A stretch of 64,000 nt of DNA from CP2-2F sp034436355 (lineage in GTDB: Bacteria > Chloroflexota > Anaerolineae > Aggregatilineales > UBA2796), in contig DAOTVQ010000005.1 in assembly GCA_034436355.1 (NCBI GenBank), positions 1 through 64,000 of the forward strand, given 5' to 3'. The notes beneath the pieces were generated by a model. The model did not search any database and was not told where the DNA came from. It saw only the letters and a list, made by a program, of their open reading frames with translations. The position numbers and the translations under genes are program-made. The stretch's first letter is position 1. Each line of letters opens with the position of its first letter. Positions 1 to 8,833 of this stretch are shown here, in pieces.

Positions 1-2407
1 TCATTGGAAAAAACGTTCGACAGCTGTTCGTTAAGGTTTGCGTCGGCGTGCGCGTGAAGGTTGGCGTGCGCGTTTGCGAAGGCGTAAAGGTCAGCGACGG
101 TGTGAAGGTACGCGACGGTGTAAAGGTACGCGAAGGCGTCAGCGTTGGCGTGCGCGTGAAGGTCAGCGAAGGTGTCAGCGTGCGCGACGGCGTAAGGGTC
201 AGCGTTGGCGTCATGGTTAAGGTGCGCGATGGTGTCAGCGTATTGGTTGCCGTGCCGATGGGCGTTGCCGCCGGTGGCAAGGTGATCACGCAGCCGTTAT
301 CGAGCAGCACTGACGAGCCGTTGAAGTCTGAGACGAACACCAAGCCTGGGAACTGTGACTGCAAGTTCTGATTTGTGCCGTCAAAGTCCACCCAGACTGC
401 GTGCGAAGTGCCAACATCAATCGAGGGCGAGGTGCGCCACTCAGCATCTGTTGAGCGCCCGACCGTCGGTGAGCCTGTCTCGCCGGGATTCTTCTCCCAC
501 ATCACCACCGTATCGGTGGCAAAGGCATTCGCGCCTTTTGCCGCCATGCGCGGTAACGACATGCCGACGAAATACTGCTTCCAGAACATATCAAAGCCGA
601 CGATAGAGACGGGACGGTTATAGGCAAGGTCGTTGTGGGCGAACTGGAAGCGCACCACACCGAAGGTCTGGAAGGTGACGAACGTGAACGAGTAGAGCGC
701 GCAGTTAGGCGCAGTGGTTGGCGTTGGGCTGGGTGGTGTTGCTGTTGGAATGCCTGTATAGCGCAATACGCACTGCTGACCGCCGCCATTGCCATCTTGG
801 GTGAGCGTGATCTCAAGGTTGGTGAAGTCGTGCCGTGTGAAGATGGTGCTGAGATCAGCAGGACCGTTCACAAGGCGCATTTGCCAAGTCGTTGTGCTGC
901 CGGTGCCAGGCACTGCACGGTTTGTCCAATTGGGTGCGGTGCCATTCAGCCACACAGGGCGGTTGCGGTCAATCACATCGCCTGAACGCACACGCGGCTG
1001 GCTGGTATCATAATACCAGATATTTGAGCCTTGCGTGCTGATCTTGACCTGATCAGGGTAGATGTTCGGGTAGATCGGATGCTCAGTCCACGCCACACGC
1101 ATAGATTCGATGAACATCGGACCTGGGTTGGTGTTCTGGATATCCACCTGCACAAGGTTGTTCACAATGCGCGGATCGCCAATGAAGCCAACATTCACGC
1201 AGCTTGGCGTTGCCGAAGGCGTCACCGTCCAAGAGGGTGTCAGCGAGGGCGTTTGGGTTGGTGTTGTGGTGCGTGTGGGCGTTGCTGAGGCTGGACCTGA
1301 GCCGCCGGGCGTGTTGCTTGGGCGCGGCGTGAAGGTGGGCCCGCCAAGGTTGGGCAGTTCCAGCACACGCGCCGAACGGAAGACCTCGTTGATCATCGTG
1401 CGGCGTGCCTCAAGGCGGATGTAGGGTTCATCTACCAATGGCAGTGGCGTGATGAGTGGATGGTTGAAGTAGACCACCACTTCGACAAAGTCGCCAGGGC
1501 CGCCCGGATCAAACTGATTAACACCTTGCCGCAGGCTCAGATCACCGCCGTAATCGTTCAGGGCATTCATATCCACGCCATTGATCTCGATCACCTCGTT
1601 GATCGTGCAGAGGCGAATGCCTTCTGCCTGATAGCCATAGACTGCCTTGTTAGAGGCGGTGGTGACGTGCGCTCGTTCATTTTTATAGCGCGGCGCGGTG
1701 GAGCTGAAGCGCCCATCGCCAAGCGCCAAACGTGAGCTGCACACAAAGACGTGGAACCAGCCCGACTGTGTGGAGCCATCACCGCCCGGCTCGGTGTTGA
1801 TGCCGGTACCCGGAATGCGGTACCACGGCGCCAACGCCAAGCCACCCGCGCCTACCCGAGCTGCCGTCGTCATGGAGACGAGGCGCAGCACGTCTTGGCG
1901 CAGCCAGCGGTGTTCGTCAATGCCGGGATCGCAGTTAATGCCATTATAACGAGACGCGAAAAACGACTCATCGTCAGGGCTAGGCGAAGGGCCTGCAAAC
2001 TGATCGAAGTGGAAGCGGTCACCGTTGATCGTTGTGCCAGCCGGGTTGAACGCGCCGAACTGATCGCCAAAGCGGCACGGCACACCGTCTCCACTTTGCC
2101 CCGTACCACCGGTGCCATCTGCCCAGGGGTCTAGCACACTGTTGGGAATATGGGGTGTCCAAGGATTATCAATATTATTGAAAATCTGCTGATCATAGCG
2201 CCCCGTGACGCCGTAACGGGCAGCAGCGCGGGCAGCATTTTGAATGGTCAGCCACGCTTGAAAGATGCGCCCAAACTCGATAATGCCCCAGATCAACATG
2301 AGCAGAATTGGCAGGGTCAGTGCAAATTCTACTAAAGTTTGCCCTCTGCGGCGGGCGTGTTTCGGCGCAGAGGGTGGGGTGTTGGATTGGCGGCGAAGAT
2401 TGAACAT
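1..2407 (-). CDS. TadE-like envelope protein with two Cys-bounded domains and Thr/Pro-rich stalks (3' end outside window)
   Basis: The frame is open from ATG 2407 leftward to the window edge (over 800 codons), so the C-terminus is missing. A GGGGGA motif lies 10 bases before the start. Residues about 23-50 form a TadE segment: Gln-Thr-Leu-Val-Glu-Phe followed by one membrane helix, the class processed by prepilin peptidases in Tad pilus systems. After an N-terminal globular part, Thr/Pro linkers (coded around 1340-1200, 750-710 and 240-20) separate two domains of about 150 residues, coded about 1200-760 and 705-270. Each has a Cys near its beginning and end, which suggests a duplicated, disulfide-closed beta-sandwich. 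The tail is a run of TPSRT/TPTLT-type units, probably an extended glycosylatable stalk. It is last of three co-directional Tad-like genes, 21 bases after the VWA gene. TadE assignment is good; the outer domains are unnamed. Confidence 0.8.
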   Translation of the reverse strand, partial: MFNLRRQSNTPPSAPKHARRRGQTLVEFALTLPILLMLIWGIIEFGRIFQAWLTIQNAARAAARYGVTGRYDQQIFNNIDNPWTPHIPNSVLDPWADGTGGTGQSGDGVPCRFGDQFGAFNPAGTTINGDRFHFDQFAGPSPSPDDESFFASRYNGINCDPGIDEHRWLRQDVLRLVSMTTAARVGAGGLALAPWYRIPGTGINTEPGGDGSTQSGWFHVFVCSSRLALGDGRFSSTAPRYKNERAHVTTASNKAVYGYQAEGIRLCTINEVIEINGVDMNALNDYGGDLSLRQGVNQFDPGGPGDFVEVVVYFNHPLITPLPLVDEPYIRLEARRTMINEVFRSARVLELPNLGGPTFTPRPSNTPGGSGPASATPTRTTTPTQTPSLTPSWTVTPSATPSCVNVGFIGDPRIVNNLVQVDIQNTNPGPMFIESMRVAWTEHPIYPNIYPDQVKISTQGSNIWYYDTSQPRVRSGDVIDRNRPVWLNGTAPNWTNRAVPGTGSTTTWQMRLVNGPADLSTIFTRHDFTNLEITLTQDGNGGGQQCVLRYTGIPTATPPSPTPTTAPNCALYSFTFVTFQTFGVVRFQFAHNDLAYNRPVSIVGFDMFWKQYFVGMSLPRMAAKGANAFATDTVVMWEKNPGETGSPTVGRSTDAEWRTSPSIDVGTSHAVWVDFDGTNQNLQSQFPGLVFVSDFNGSSVLLDNGCVITLPPAATPIGTATNTLTPSRTLTMTPTLTLTPSRTLTPSLTFTRTPTLTPSRTFTPSRTFTPSLTFTPSQTRTPTFTRTPTQTLTNSCRTFFPM

Positions 2408-2428
2408 AGCCGTAGAGTCCCCCTAAAG

Positions 2429-5071
2429 TTAACGTGAAAGCCGTGTGAACAACCGCCCTGCAATTTCAGTGAAGGCATCATTCACGGCACGAATATCCTT
2501 AGCAAACCAGAACTGCCCGCAGCTTGTGCGTGCGGCGTTTTCATAGGTTGCATCGCCTGGGTTAGCAACGCGCAGCGCACCGTTGCTGTAATCATACTGC
2601 GCGCACGGATCCGGCGGCTTGGATGGGTCTACGATAGTGCGCCCATCTTGCACAACCAGATAACGTGAGTCGCCAGTGGGTGGGAAGTAACGCTCTGAGC
2701 CAAGCATTGTTTGCATTTGGGCAAGGGTTGGGCGCGTGGCGCGGTACCATGCCTGCAAGTGATTGTCGATCACACCGTTATCGCCGGCATCAGCAATGTA
2801 GCGCAACACCTTAATGCCAAGGATGTTCTCACCGATGTTGGTCAGTTGCCCTTGTGCATTCTTCTGGGCAAAAAAGATGGTGAACATGGCGATAAAGTTC
2901 CCCTTCTGGACGGCGCTGAATTCGATCAAGCCGGCAAAATCGGCCTGATCGCGGGTGTAGTCGTCAGGGTCATAGCGGTCATCGCAGCGCCCGCCGCTCA
3001 GGTTCAAGCGCCCATAGTCATCCATGCAGAAGTGGCGCGTATCGGGATGTCCGTCAAGGCATTCGGGCAGGGCAGGCTCACCACGCCACCCGACGGGATT
3101 GCCATCCGCGCCCAGCAAACTATCCCACCAGAAGGGCTTGGTATCATTGGCAGTACATTGCGGCAGCACCGGCCCTAAGCCACTGTTGGTTGGGTTAGTC
3201 GGGCTTTCGTTCTGATTGTTGGCGGTGCAGAAGGTGTACCACGGGCAAAAGCCAAAGCTGGCGCGGTAGGTGCCATCGTCATACTGGGATTGTCCCCACG
3301 GGATGGTCTCAGGTCCGCCAGCAGGGGGCCAGCCATTTTCTGGCACGCAGAACTGCGGCTCGCGCCCTGACTTGGGATCAAGGAAGAAATTATCCTGACC
3401 GTCAATGACGCTATCACCGTTATAGTCTTGGAAGTAGCGGCAGTAGCGGATAATTTCCTCTGGCGAGAGATCACTAGGTTTCCAGGTGCCGGGCCCTGAA
3501 ATGCCGCTGCCGGCTGGCACCGCCAGCCAATTCAGGTTAGAACTGCCAACGCCCGCCGCTTGCCCACTACCCAAGAAGAAGCGGTAATCGGGCGTGCGGT
3601 TCGGGTAACCATCGGTCAGCAGCACCATGACCCAAACTGCCTCACGGCGGATGTAGTTGGGATTAACGAGCTCAGCACGCGCCTGAAAAACGCCGCCGCC
3701 CATATTCGTGTCGTTACACTGCACTTGCGTCCAGTAGTTCCGCACGCGGCGGAAGTTCACGTAGTTAGGGTCGCGGATGGGCTGCGTGGTGTAGCACTGG
3801 CGCGGACTTTGCCGCCCAGTCAGGTTTACCGAAACACCGACCTTCTCATTCAGGGTCTGCACAGCCGTGATCTTATCCACAATAAAGGGCGGTGCCGCTT
3901 GTTCTTCGGCACGGGTGGCGAAGACACCCGCCTTCACGGTCTTGACCTCTGCACTGAAGGTGACCAACACCAAGCGGTCGCCGCGCACAAAGTCTAGGCG
4001 CTTGATGAAGCGGCGCGCCGCATCGCGCACCTGCTTAAAGGGCTGGCAGATCAGGTCGCTGAAGTTGTTATCAGGCAGACCACTCAACACACGCGAGGCA
4101 GCGCCAAAGCCTAGCTCAGGGTGCGTGGCGTTGGTCATGATGATCGCCTCTGGCAAGGACGGATTATCGTAGACATACCAATTCATGCGATCATAGTCGC
4201 CGCTGGCAGGTGGCGTTAGCTGCGTCGTGGGATCGTTGCAGCAGCCTGCCCACGCATAGTTGGAGGCGTAGTTCACCTCGCTGCCCAAAAAGGTTGGGTC
4301 AGCATACCAACATTCGCGGCGAATAGCGGGCGAACCCAGATACAGACCCGTACCAGGATCATCAGGGCGCCCGTCAGTCACATCGCCGGGCGTTGTTTTA
4401 TAGGGATAGGGTTGCAACCCTAGGCTGGTGAAAGGTGCAAAAGCGCGCAGATTTTCGCGGTTATCTGGTTGCCCTGACGGGATGGCATAGGTGCGCTGCG
4501 CGTAGTAGGTCTCGGTGGACATGGAGAGCGAAGTATCGATGACCAGCGCCACATCCAAGACTGCCGTCTGCGAAACGGAACTCGCCTCTAGGATAACTTC
4601 GGGTCCCCAGATCAGGGAGAGGAAGGTTGTGGGCGAGCGCACTTGGGCGGTCACCCGCACCAATTTCTGCGGATCGGGACGGCACAGCTCCGAAGGTGGC
4701 ACCCTGTTCAAGAGCGCCGGCAGCGGGTCTGAGCCGGGGTTAGCGCGCACATAATCCGCCATTTCGGTTTCGCAGGTATCCACAAAAACGGTGCTAACAT
4801 CAATGTTGCCCTGCAACTGGATGAACTGCTGCGCGGCTGCCACAAGGGTACGGTAGTCCGTGCCTTCGCGCACTTGCCCCGCCGCTGCGATGGCAGCCGC
4901 ATCTACGGCGCGGGTGAGGGCGCTGTAGCGCACCAACATCAAGCCAACATCTACGGCGATGCCCACAAAAGCAATCAAGCCGATGAACGCAACTGCCACA
5001 ATCAGCAGGGATTGCCCATTGCGGCTGCGACGGTTCATCAGACGAACGAACTGGCTAAAAGATGACTGCAT
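2429..5071 (-). CDS. TadG-like protein with von Willebrand factor A domain
   Basis: 880 residues. Residues about 15-50 are a TadG-type N-terminus: a basic stretch, Asn-Gly-Gln-Ser, then one long membrane helix, as in the Flp pilus TadE/G family. A VWA domain starts near residue 172, with a MIDAS Asp-Thr-Ser-Leu-Ser at 179-183 and a later Leu-Leu-Thr-Asp-Gly metal-loop motif. The domain is interrupted by large Cys- and Asp-rich insertions, including a dockerin/EF-hand-like Asp-Tyr-Asn-Gly-Asp stretch. The protein should be anchored in the membrane and exposed outside, binding metal and probably a surface ligand. AAGGAGG sits 8 bases before ATG 5071. It lies between two TadE-like genes, so a Tad-type fibre or adhesin role is inferred; no TadA/B/C motor genes are in the window. 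Confidence 0.85.
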   Translation of the reverse strand: MQSSFSQFVRLMNRRSRNGQSLLIVAVAFIGLIAFVGIAVDVGLMLVRYSALTRAVDAAAIAAAGQVREGTDYRTLVAAAQQFIQLQGNIDVSTVFVDTCETEMADYVRANPGSDPLPALLNRVPPSELCRPDPQKLVRVTAQVRSPTTFLSLIWGPEVILEASSVSQTAVLDVALVIDTSLSMSTETYYAQRTYAIPSGQPDNRENLRAFAPFTSLGLQPYPYKTTPGDVTDGRPDDPGTGLYLGSPAIRRECWYADPTFLGSEVNYASNYAWAGCCNDPTTQLTPPASGDYDRMNWYVYDNPSLPEAIIMTNATHPELGFGAASRVLSGLPDNNFSDLICQPFKQVRDAARRFIKRLDFVRGDRLVLVTFSAEVKTVKAGVFATRAEEQAAPPFIVDKITAVQTLNEKVGVSVNLTGRQSPRQCYTTQPIRDPNYVNFRRVRNYWTQVQCNDTNMGGGVFQARAELVNPNYIRREAVWVMVLLTDGYPNRTPDYRFFLGSGQAAGVGSSNLNWLAVPAGSGISGPGTWKPSDLSPEEIIRYCRYFQDYNGDSVIDGQDNFFLDPKSGREPQFCVPENGWPPAGGPETIPWGQSQYDDGTYRASFGFCPWYTFCTANNQNESPTNPTNSGLGPVLPQCTANDTKPFWWDSLLGADGNPVGWRGEPALPECLDGHPDTRHFCMDDYGRLNLSGGRCDDRYDPDDYTRDQADFAGLIEFSAVQKGNFIAMFTIFFAQKNAQGQLTNIGENILGIKVLRYIADAGDNGVIDNHLQAWYRATRPTLAQMQTMLGSERYFPPTGDSRYLVVQDGRTIVDPSKPPDPCAQYDYSNGALRVANPGDATYENAARTSCGQFWFAKDIRAVNDAFTEIAGRLFTRLSR

Positions 5072-5098
5072 CGAGTCTGCCTCCTTTCTTCTGCCGTG

Positions 5099-6295
5099 CT
5101 ATTCTTCAGGCGTAGCGGTTGCCTGCGCGCCGGGCGCAGGAAAAAAGCCAAAAACGTGAAAGACGGGATCATTAGCAAGCGCGCCATCCGCACCAGCGAA
5201 GAAGCCGCCGCCAAAGAGTGCCGCAATGGGTTGGAAGAAGCGCGGGTGATACTGCCAATACATCTCCACCAACACCAAGCCGCCATTCGGGCGGTAAACT
5301 TCTAGCCCTGTGGTGGAAAGCGTCAGGTTCAGCCGCGTTTCAACATCCTGCACCGTGAACTTTGAGCCTAAGCAGTAGTTATTAGGATCACTGTTGTTGT
5401 AGGTGCCGATGGCGTTGCCAGTAAAGATAAAGCCGCGAATGCCTTGCGAAACGGTGGTGATGTTCTCACGCGGGCTGTCATAGCGCGGGTCGCCAACGGT
5501 GAGACCATAGCCAAGCTCGTCAATATCGGCAGGGCGTCCAACGCGCCACGCCGAATAGATATCCGGCGTTTTGTAGTCAAACGGATCGCGGTTATCGCCG
5601 CCGCCTTCGGTGGTGGTGCAGTAGCGGTTATCGCGTGGATAGCGCCCGGTGATACGCATGTAAAGGCGGTTGCTTGGCACCGTCGGTCCGACTGCACCAC
5701 CCGCAACCGACCCTTTGAAGGGCTTGTTAAAATCCATCATGGTGTATGAGAAGGCAGAGACAACAATATCATTCTTGGTAAATTCAGCGGTGCGATCAGG
5801 GTTACCGGGCGGAATATCGCCATCCCCACCCCAAGGACGCCCATCCTCAAATTCCATCGGATACATGCTCAGGATGATCTGGCAGACCACCGCATCAAAG
5901 AAGCCGTAATTGCCCTCAGGTCCTGCTGTGTAGCCATACAGCGCGGCGTTGGGCCCACGCGGCACGCGCCGATTTTGGTTAATGTTATCGCCTAAGTTGT
6001 ACAGGTGGCTGACGCCGTCGGACGGCACAAAGGTATCGCAATCAAGGCGGTTGTAGTTGCGCGTATCATTATCATTCCAAAAGACCGGGCTAAGGTTGGC
6101 ACCTCGACGCCCTGCTTCACGCACAAGGTCGAGCATGGTCAAATAAGAGTTCATGGCAAAGCCCATCTCTGCCAAGCCCAACACCATCAAGATGAGGATC
6201 GGAAAGGTGATCGCCGACTCAACGATGCTCTGCCCTTTCGCGCCGCTTGGCTTCCCATCTAAGATGTTAATTACTTTTCCCCACGTTTTTCGCAT
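5099..6295 (-). CDS. TadE-family pseudopilin-like protein
   Basis: 398 residues, first gene of the minus-strand Tad group. The segment at residues about 20-45 has Gly-Gln-Ser-Ile-Val-Glu-Ser followed by a hydrophobic helix, the TadE hallmark with the conserved Glu. The rest (about 350 residues) is a soluble, Asn/Asp/Tyr-rich exported domain with several Cys, much longer than classical TadE proteins (about 150-200). A GAGGG ribosome site precedes ATG 6295. The gap to the next gene is 27 bases, so all three genes are probably co-transcribed. A possible -10 (TATGAT on the minus strand, 6383-6388) lies upstream without a clear -35. Family assignment is firm; the exact fibre component is inferred. 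Confidence 0.8.
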   Translation of the reverse strand: MRKTWGKVINILDGKPSGAKGQSIVESAITFPILILMVLGLAEMGFAMNSYLTMLDLVREAGRRGANLSPVFWNDNDTRNYNRLDCDTFVPSDGVSHLYNLGDNINQNRRVPRGPNAALYGYTAGPEGNYGFFDAVVCQIILSMYPMEFEDGRPWGGDGDIPPGNPDRTAEFTKNDIVVSAFSYTMMDFNKPFKGSVAGGAVGPTVPSNRLYMRITGRYPRDNRYCTTTEGGGDNRDPFDYKTPDIYSAWRVGRPADIDELGYGLTVGDPRYDSPRENITTVSQGIRGFIFTGNAIGTYNNSDPNNYCLGSKFTVQDVETRLNLTLSTTGLEVYRPNGGLVLVEMYWQYHPRFFQPIAALFGGGFFAGADGALANDPVFHVFGFFPAPGAQATATPEE

Positions 6296-6495
6296 AGGTA
6301 TCCCTCGAAAGCTGCTGTCGGTATCGGCTTTTTTGCCTCGCCACCACGCGGATTTTTACCTGAATAGAGTGCCACTGCAAACATCATACCACAGGGCGCG
6401 TAAAGGGCGTTGTCGTAAAATGTAGGGAGTCTGTAAGGATTTGTAGGCTTCCCAATCATTCGTTTCAGCCGCGTTTGGGGCAGGCAAGAGCCGCG

Positions 6496-6526
6496 TTGCC
6501 AACTTTGTGGCGGGATGTGGTAGAAT
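6496..6526 (+). promoter_or_regulatory. Candidate promoter of the GT2 gene, possibly leaderless
   Basis: TTGCCA (6496-6501), 19-base spacer, TAGAAT (6521-6526). The ATG of the glycosyltransferase begins 7 bases after the -10, so a transcript would start at or very near the start codon. No Shine-Dalgarno sequence is visible. Confidence 0.4.
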
Positions 6527-6533
6527 AGCGCCT

Positions 6534-7448
6534 ATGACTAGCCAAGAACTTGCCCAACAACCCGCTGCGGCTGCCAGCACGCAGCTGATTGCCGTCATCC
6601 CCGCCTTCAACGAAGATCGTTTCATCGCCAGCGTAGTGATCAAAGCACGCCGCTATGTGGATCAGGTGCTGGTGGTGGATGACGGTTCGCAAGACGAGAC
6701 GGCGTGGCTTGCCGAATGCGCCGGCGCAGAGGTGATCCGCCAAGCCAACGGCGGCAAGGCAGCCGCCCTGAACACGGGCTTGGCAGCCGCACAGGCACGC
6801 GGCGCCGCGGCAGTTGTGCTGCTGGATGGCGACGGGCAGCATGATCCGAACGATATTCCACGCCTGCTGGCGCCTATTCGGGAAGGAACGGCTGATCTAG
6901 TGGTTGGCTCGCGCTTTATGGGTATGCGGAGCAACACGCCGCGCTGGCGGATCGTGGGGCAGCACGCCCTGACTGCACTGACAAACGCCGCCTCTGGTGT
7001 GCCGCTTTCGGACTCGCAAAGCGGTTTTCGGGCGCTTTCACAGCGGGCGCTGAACCTGATGAATTTCACCTCGCGCGGCTTTTCAGTCGAATCTGAGATG
7101 CAGTTTTTGCTGCGGAAACACGGCTTGCAGGCGCTTGAAGTGCCGATCAGCGTGAACTATGACGAGAAGCCGAAGCGCAATCCGTTCGCGCACGGCTTAC
7201 AAGTCCTCACTGGCATTTTGCGCTTGGTTGGTCAGCACCGCCCATTGTTTTTCTTTGGCATGGCAGGTGCGCTCTCCATCCTAATTGGCTTAGTGTTGGG
7301 CGCCAACGTGGTCGCCACTTACAATACCTATTCGTCGTTGGCGCTCGGCACTGCCCTGATCGCCATCACCTTCTGCCTGATTGGTGTGTTTGCCATCTTC
7401 ACCGGCGTGATTTTGCACACCATCCGCGCCTATATGACCGAGCGCTAG
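6534..7448 (+). CDS. Family 2 glycosyltransferase (DPM1/polyprenyl-phosphate glycosyltransferase type)
   Basis: 304 residues from ATG 6534; an in-frame start at 6507 would overlap the putative -10 and is less likely. The GT-A fold is clear: Ile-Pro-Ala-Phe-Asn-Glu near the N-terminus, Val-Asp-Asp-Gly-Ser, Leu-Asp-Gly-Asp-Gly-Gln-His-Asp (metal-binding DxD) and Ser-Asp-Ser-Gln-Ser-Gly-Phe-Arg-Ala. Two membrane helices end the protein, which matches DPM1/GtrB-like enzymes that put a sugar on undecaprenyl or dolichyl phosphate at the inner membrane face. It stands alone between divergent Tad genes and the iron transporter. Donor and acceptor cannot be read from sequence. The GT-C enzyme at 23986 would be the kind of partner that uses such a lipid-linked sugar, but that link is inference. 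Confidence 0.85.
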   Translation: MTSQELAQQPAAAASTQLIAVIPAFNEDRFIASVVIKARRYVDQVLVVDDGSQDETAWLAECAGAEVIRQANGGKAAALNTGLAAAQARGAAAVVLLDGDGQHDPNDIPRLLAPIREGTADLVVGSRFMGMRSNTPRWRIVGQHALTALTNAASGVPLSDSQSGFRALSQRALNLMNFTSRGFSVESEMQFLLRKHGLQALEVPISVNYDEKPKRNPFAHGLQVLTGILRLVGQHRPLFFFGMAGALSILIGLVLGANVVATYNTYSSLALGTALIAITFCLIGVFAIFTGVILHTIRAYMTER

Positions 7449-7527
7449 ACGCTGCACTGCTGCTTGGTTTAACTTGTGCAAAAAATCACGTTTTATATAG
7501 GTGAAACTTCACTTTAAGCTGCACGCC

Positions 7528-7556
7528 TTGATGAAGCATGGATCGCCCTGTATAGT
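7528..7556 (+). promoter_or_regulatory. Promoter of the iron transporter
   Basis: TTGATG (7528-7533), 17-base spacer, TATAGT (7551-7556). The expected transcript start (about 7563) falls at the edge of the palindrome at 7565-7583. Confidence 0.55.
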
Positions 7557-7564
7557 TGCTTGTA

Positions 7565-7583
7565 GTTGCAAATAATTTGCAAC
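7565..7583. promoter_or_regulatory. 19-bp palindromic operator candidate (GTTGCAAA-TAA-TTTGCAAC)
   Basis: Two perfect 8-base arms around a 3-base centre, just downstream of the -10 box and 40 bases before the ATG of the ferric-binding protein. Length and position fit an iron-responsive repressor of the Fur type, though the bases differ from the enterobacterial Fur box. A smaller dyad, GTGAA-AC-TTCAC, sits at 7501-7512. Confidence 0.5.
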
Positions 7584-7622
7584 AAGCGATACCCTAAAGT
7601 TTCCTAAATGGAGTTTCCAACC

Positions 7623-8651
7623 ATGCTCACTTTCCGTCGTGTTGTTGTGCTGGCTGTGCTGCTGGCGTTGGTTTTAGCTGGCACAGGTGCTGCCACCGCA
7701 CAGACGCGCCAAATTGTGAATGTTTACTCCTCACGCCACTATGGCGCCATGGAGCAGATGTTCGTCGAGTTCACACAAGAGACAGGCATCGAAGTGCGCC
7801 TTTCGCAAGGTTCACCACAAGCATTACTGACGCGCTTGGAGCAAGAGGGTAACCAATCCCCAGCCGATGTCTTCTTCTCGGTGGATACAGGTACCCTTGT
7901 TTTAGCCGCCGAGAAAGGTCTGTTCCAGGCAATTGACTCTGAAGTGCTGCGTGCGAATGTGCCAGAGGCACTGCGCGATGCTGAAAACCGTTGGTTTGGC
8001 CTCAGCCAGCGGCTACGCACCATCATGTACAACCCTGAGAAAGTTGACCCAAGCGAACTCTCGACCTATGAGGCGCTCGCTGATCCCAAGTGGAAAGGTC
8101 GCCTGTGTCTGCGCCCCGCCACCCACATTTATACGATCTCGTTGGTTGCCAGCCTGATCGCGGCATTGGGTGAGGAAAAGGCAGAAGAAGTGGTGAAGGG
8201 TTGGGTTGCCAACCAGCCGCAGATGATTGATAGCGATACGCGTATTCTGGAAACAATTGCCGCTGGCGGTTGTGATGTTGGCATCACCAACCACTATTAC
8301 CTAGGGCGCATTTACGATCAAACGCCTGATTTTGGCGTCAAACTCTTTTGGGCAAATCAAGAGGATCGTGGGGTGCATCGGAATGTAGCGGGCGCTGGAG
8401 TCACGGCAAATGCCGTCAACCGCGAGAATGCTATCAAGTTGCTAGAATGGCTGAGCGATGCAGAAAAGGGGCAGTCTGGCGAAGCGAGTGGTCTGCCCGG
8501 CGGCAACTATGAGTTTCCCGTGAACTTGAATGCTAAGCCTAACGCGATCATCGCGGGCTTTGGTACGCCCAAGATCGATGCACTGCCGCTAACTGAGTTG
8601 GGCAAATATCAGCAAGCAGCTATTGATCTGCTTGGGCGTGCTGGCTACTAA
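7623..8651 (+). CDS. fbpA: Ferric iron ABC transporter, substrate-binding protein (FutA/FbpA type)
   Basis: 342 residues. ATG 7623 is chosen because GGAG lies 9 bases upstream; the upstream in-frame ATG at 7608 overlaps that site. A signal peptide covers about 28 residues, ending after Ala-Thr-Ala-Gln. The mature protein begins with Asn-Val-Tyr-Ser-Ser-Arg-His-Tyr, and later has Asn-His-Tyr-Tyr-Leu-Gly-Arg; in FutA/FbpA proteins these regions supply the His/Tyr ligands to Fe(III). It should capture ferric iron outside the membrane and hand it to the permease at 8834. A hairpin separates it from the permease, which may give more binding protein than permease. Iron specificity rests on the ligand motifs. 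Confidence 0.88.
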   Translation: MLTFRRVVVLAVLLALVLAGTGAATAQTRQIVNVYSSRHYGAMEQMFVEFTQETGIEVRLSQGSPQALLTRLEQEGNQSPADVFFSVDTGTLVLAAEKGLFQAIDSEVLRANVPEALRDAENRWFGLSQRLRTIMYNPEKVDPSELSTYEALADPKWKGRLCLRPATHIYTISLVASLIAALGEEKAEEVVKGWVANQPQMIDSDTRILETIAAGGCDVGITNHYYLGRIYDQTPDFGVKLFWANQEDRGVHRNVAGAGVTANAVNRENAIKLLEWLSDAEKGQSGEASGLPGGNYEFPVNLNAKPNAIIAGFGTPKIDALPLTELGKYQQAAIDLLGRAGY

Positions 8652-8694
8652 AGCCTGAGCCGACCCTGTGTCGGGTGAACATTACCTCACCCTA

Positions 8695-8721
8695 AGTCCC
8701 GCCCTGTGTGCAGAGCGGGAC
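8695..8721 (+). terminator. Hairpin between binding protein and permease genes (attenuator-like)
   Basis: AGTCCCGC (8695-8702) and GCGGGACT (8714-8721) form a perfect 8-bp stem. There is no strong T-tract after it, so partial termination or 3'-end protection is more likely than full termination. Confidence 0.45.
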
Positions 8722-8833
8722 TGTACAGATCACTTCTTGATTCTCTTTCCTCACGCTTGTGGGGATAGAGACATGCGTAACGTCCCATCCATTGGGTTGT
8801 TTCTATAGTAGGTTTTGGTAGATAGGAAAACAC

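Noticed and set aside
20..240. Direct repeats resembling a CRISPR array or minisatellite
   Set aside because: The units are irregular and read through as Thr-Pro-Ser-Arg repeats of the TadE-like protein; no spacer structure.
38..1735. Plus-strand open frames of 60-116 codons across the first 1.7 kb
   Set aside because: All lie antisense to the long TadE-like frame, which has clear domain structure and linkers.
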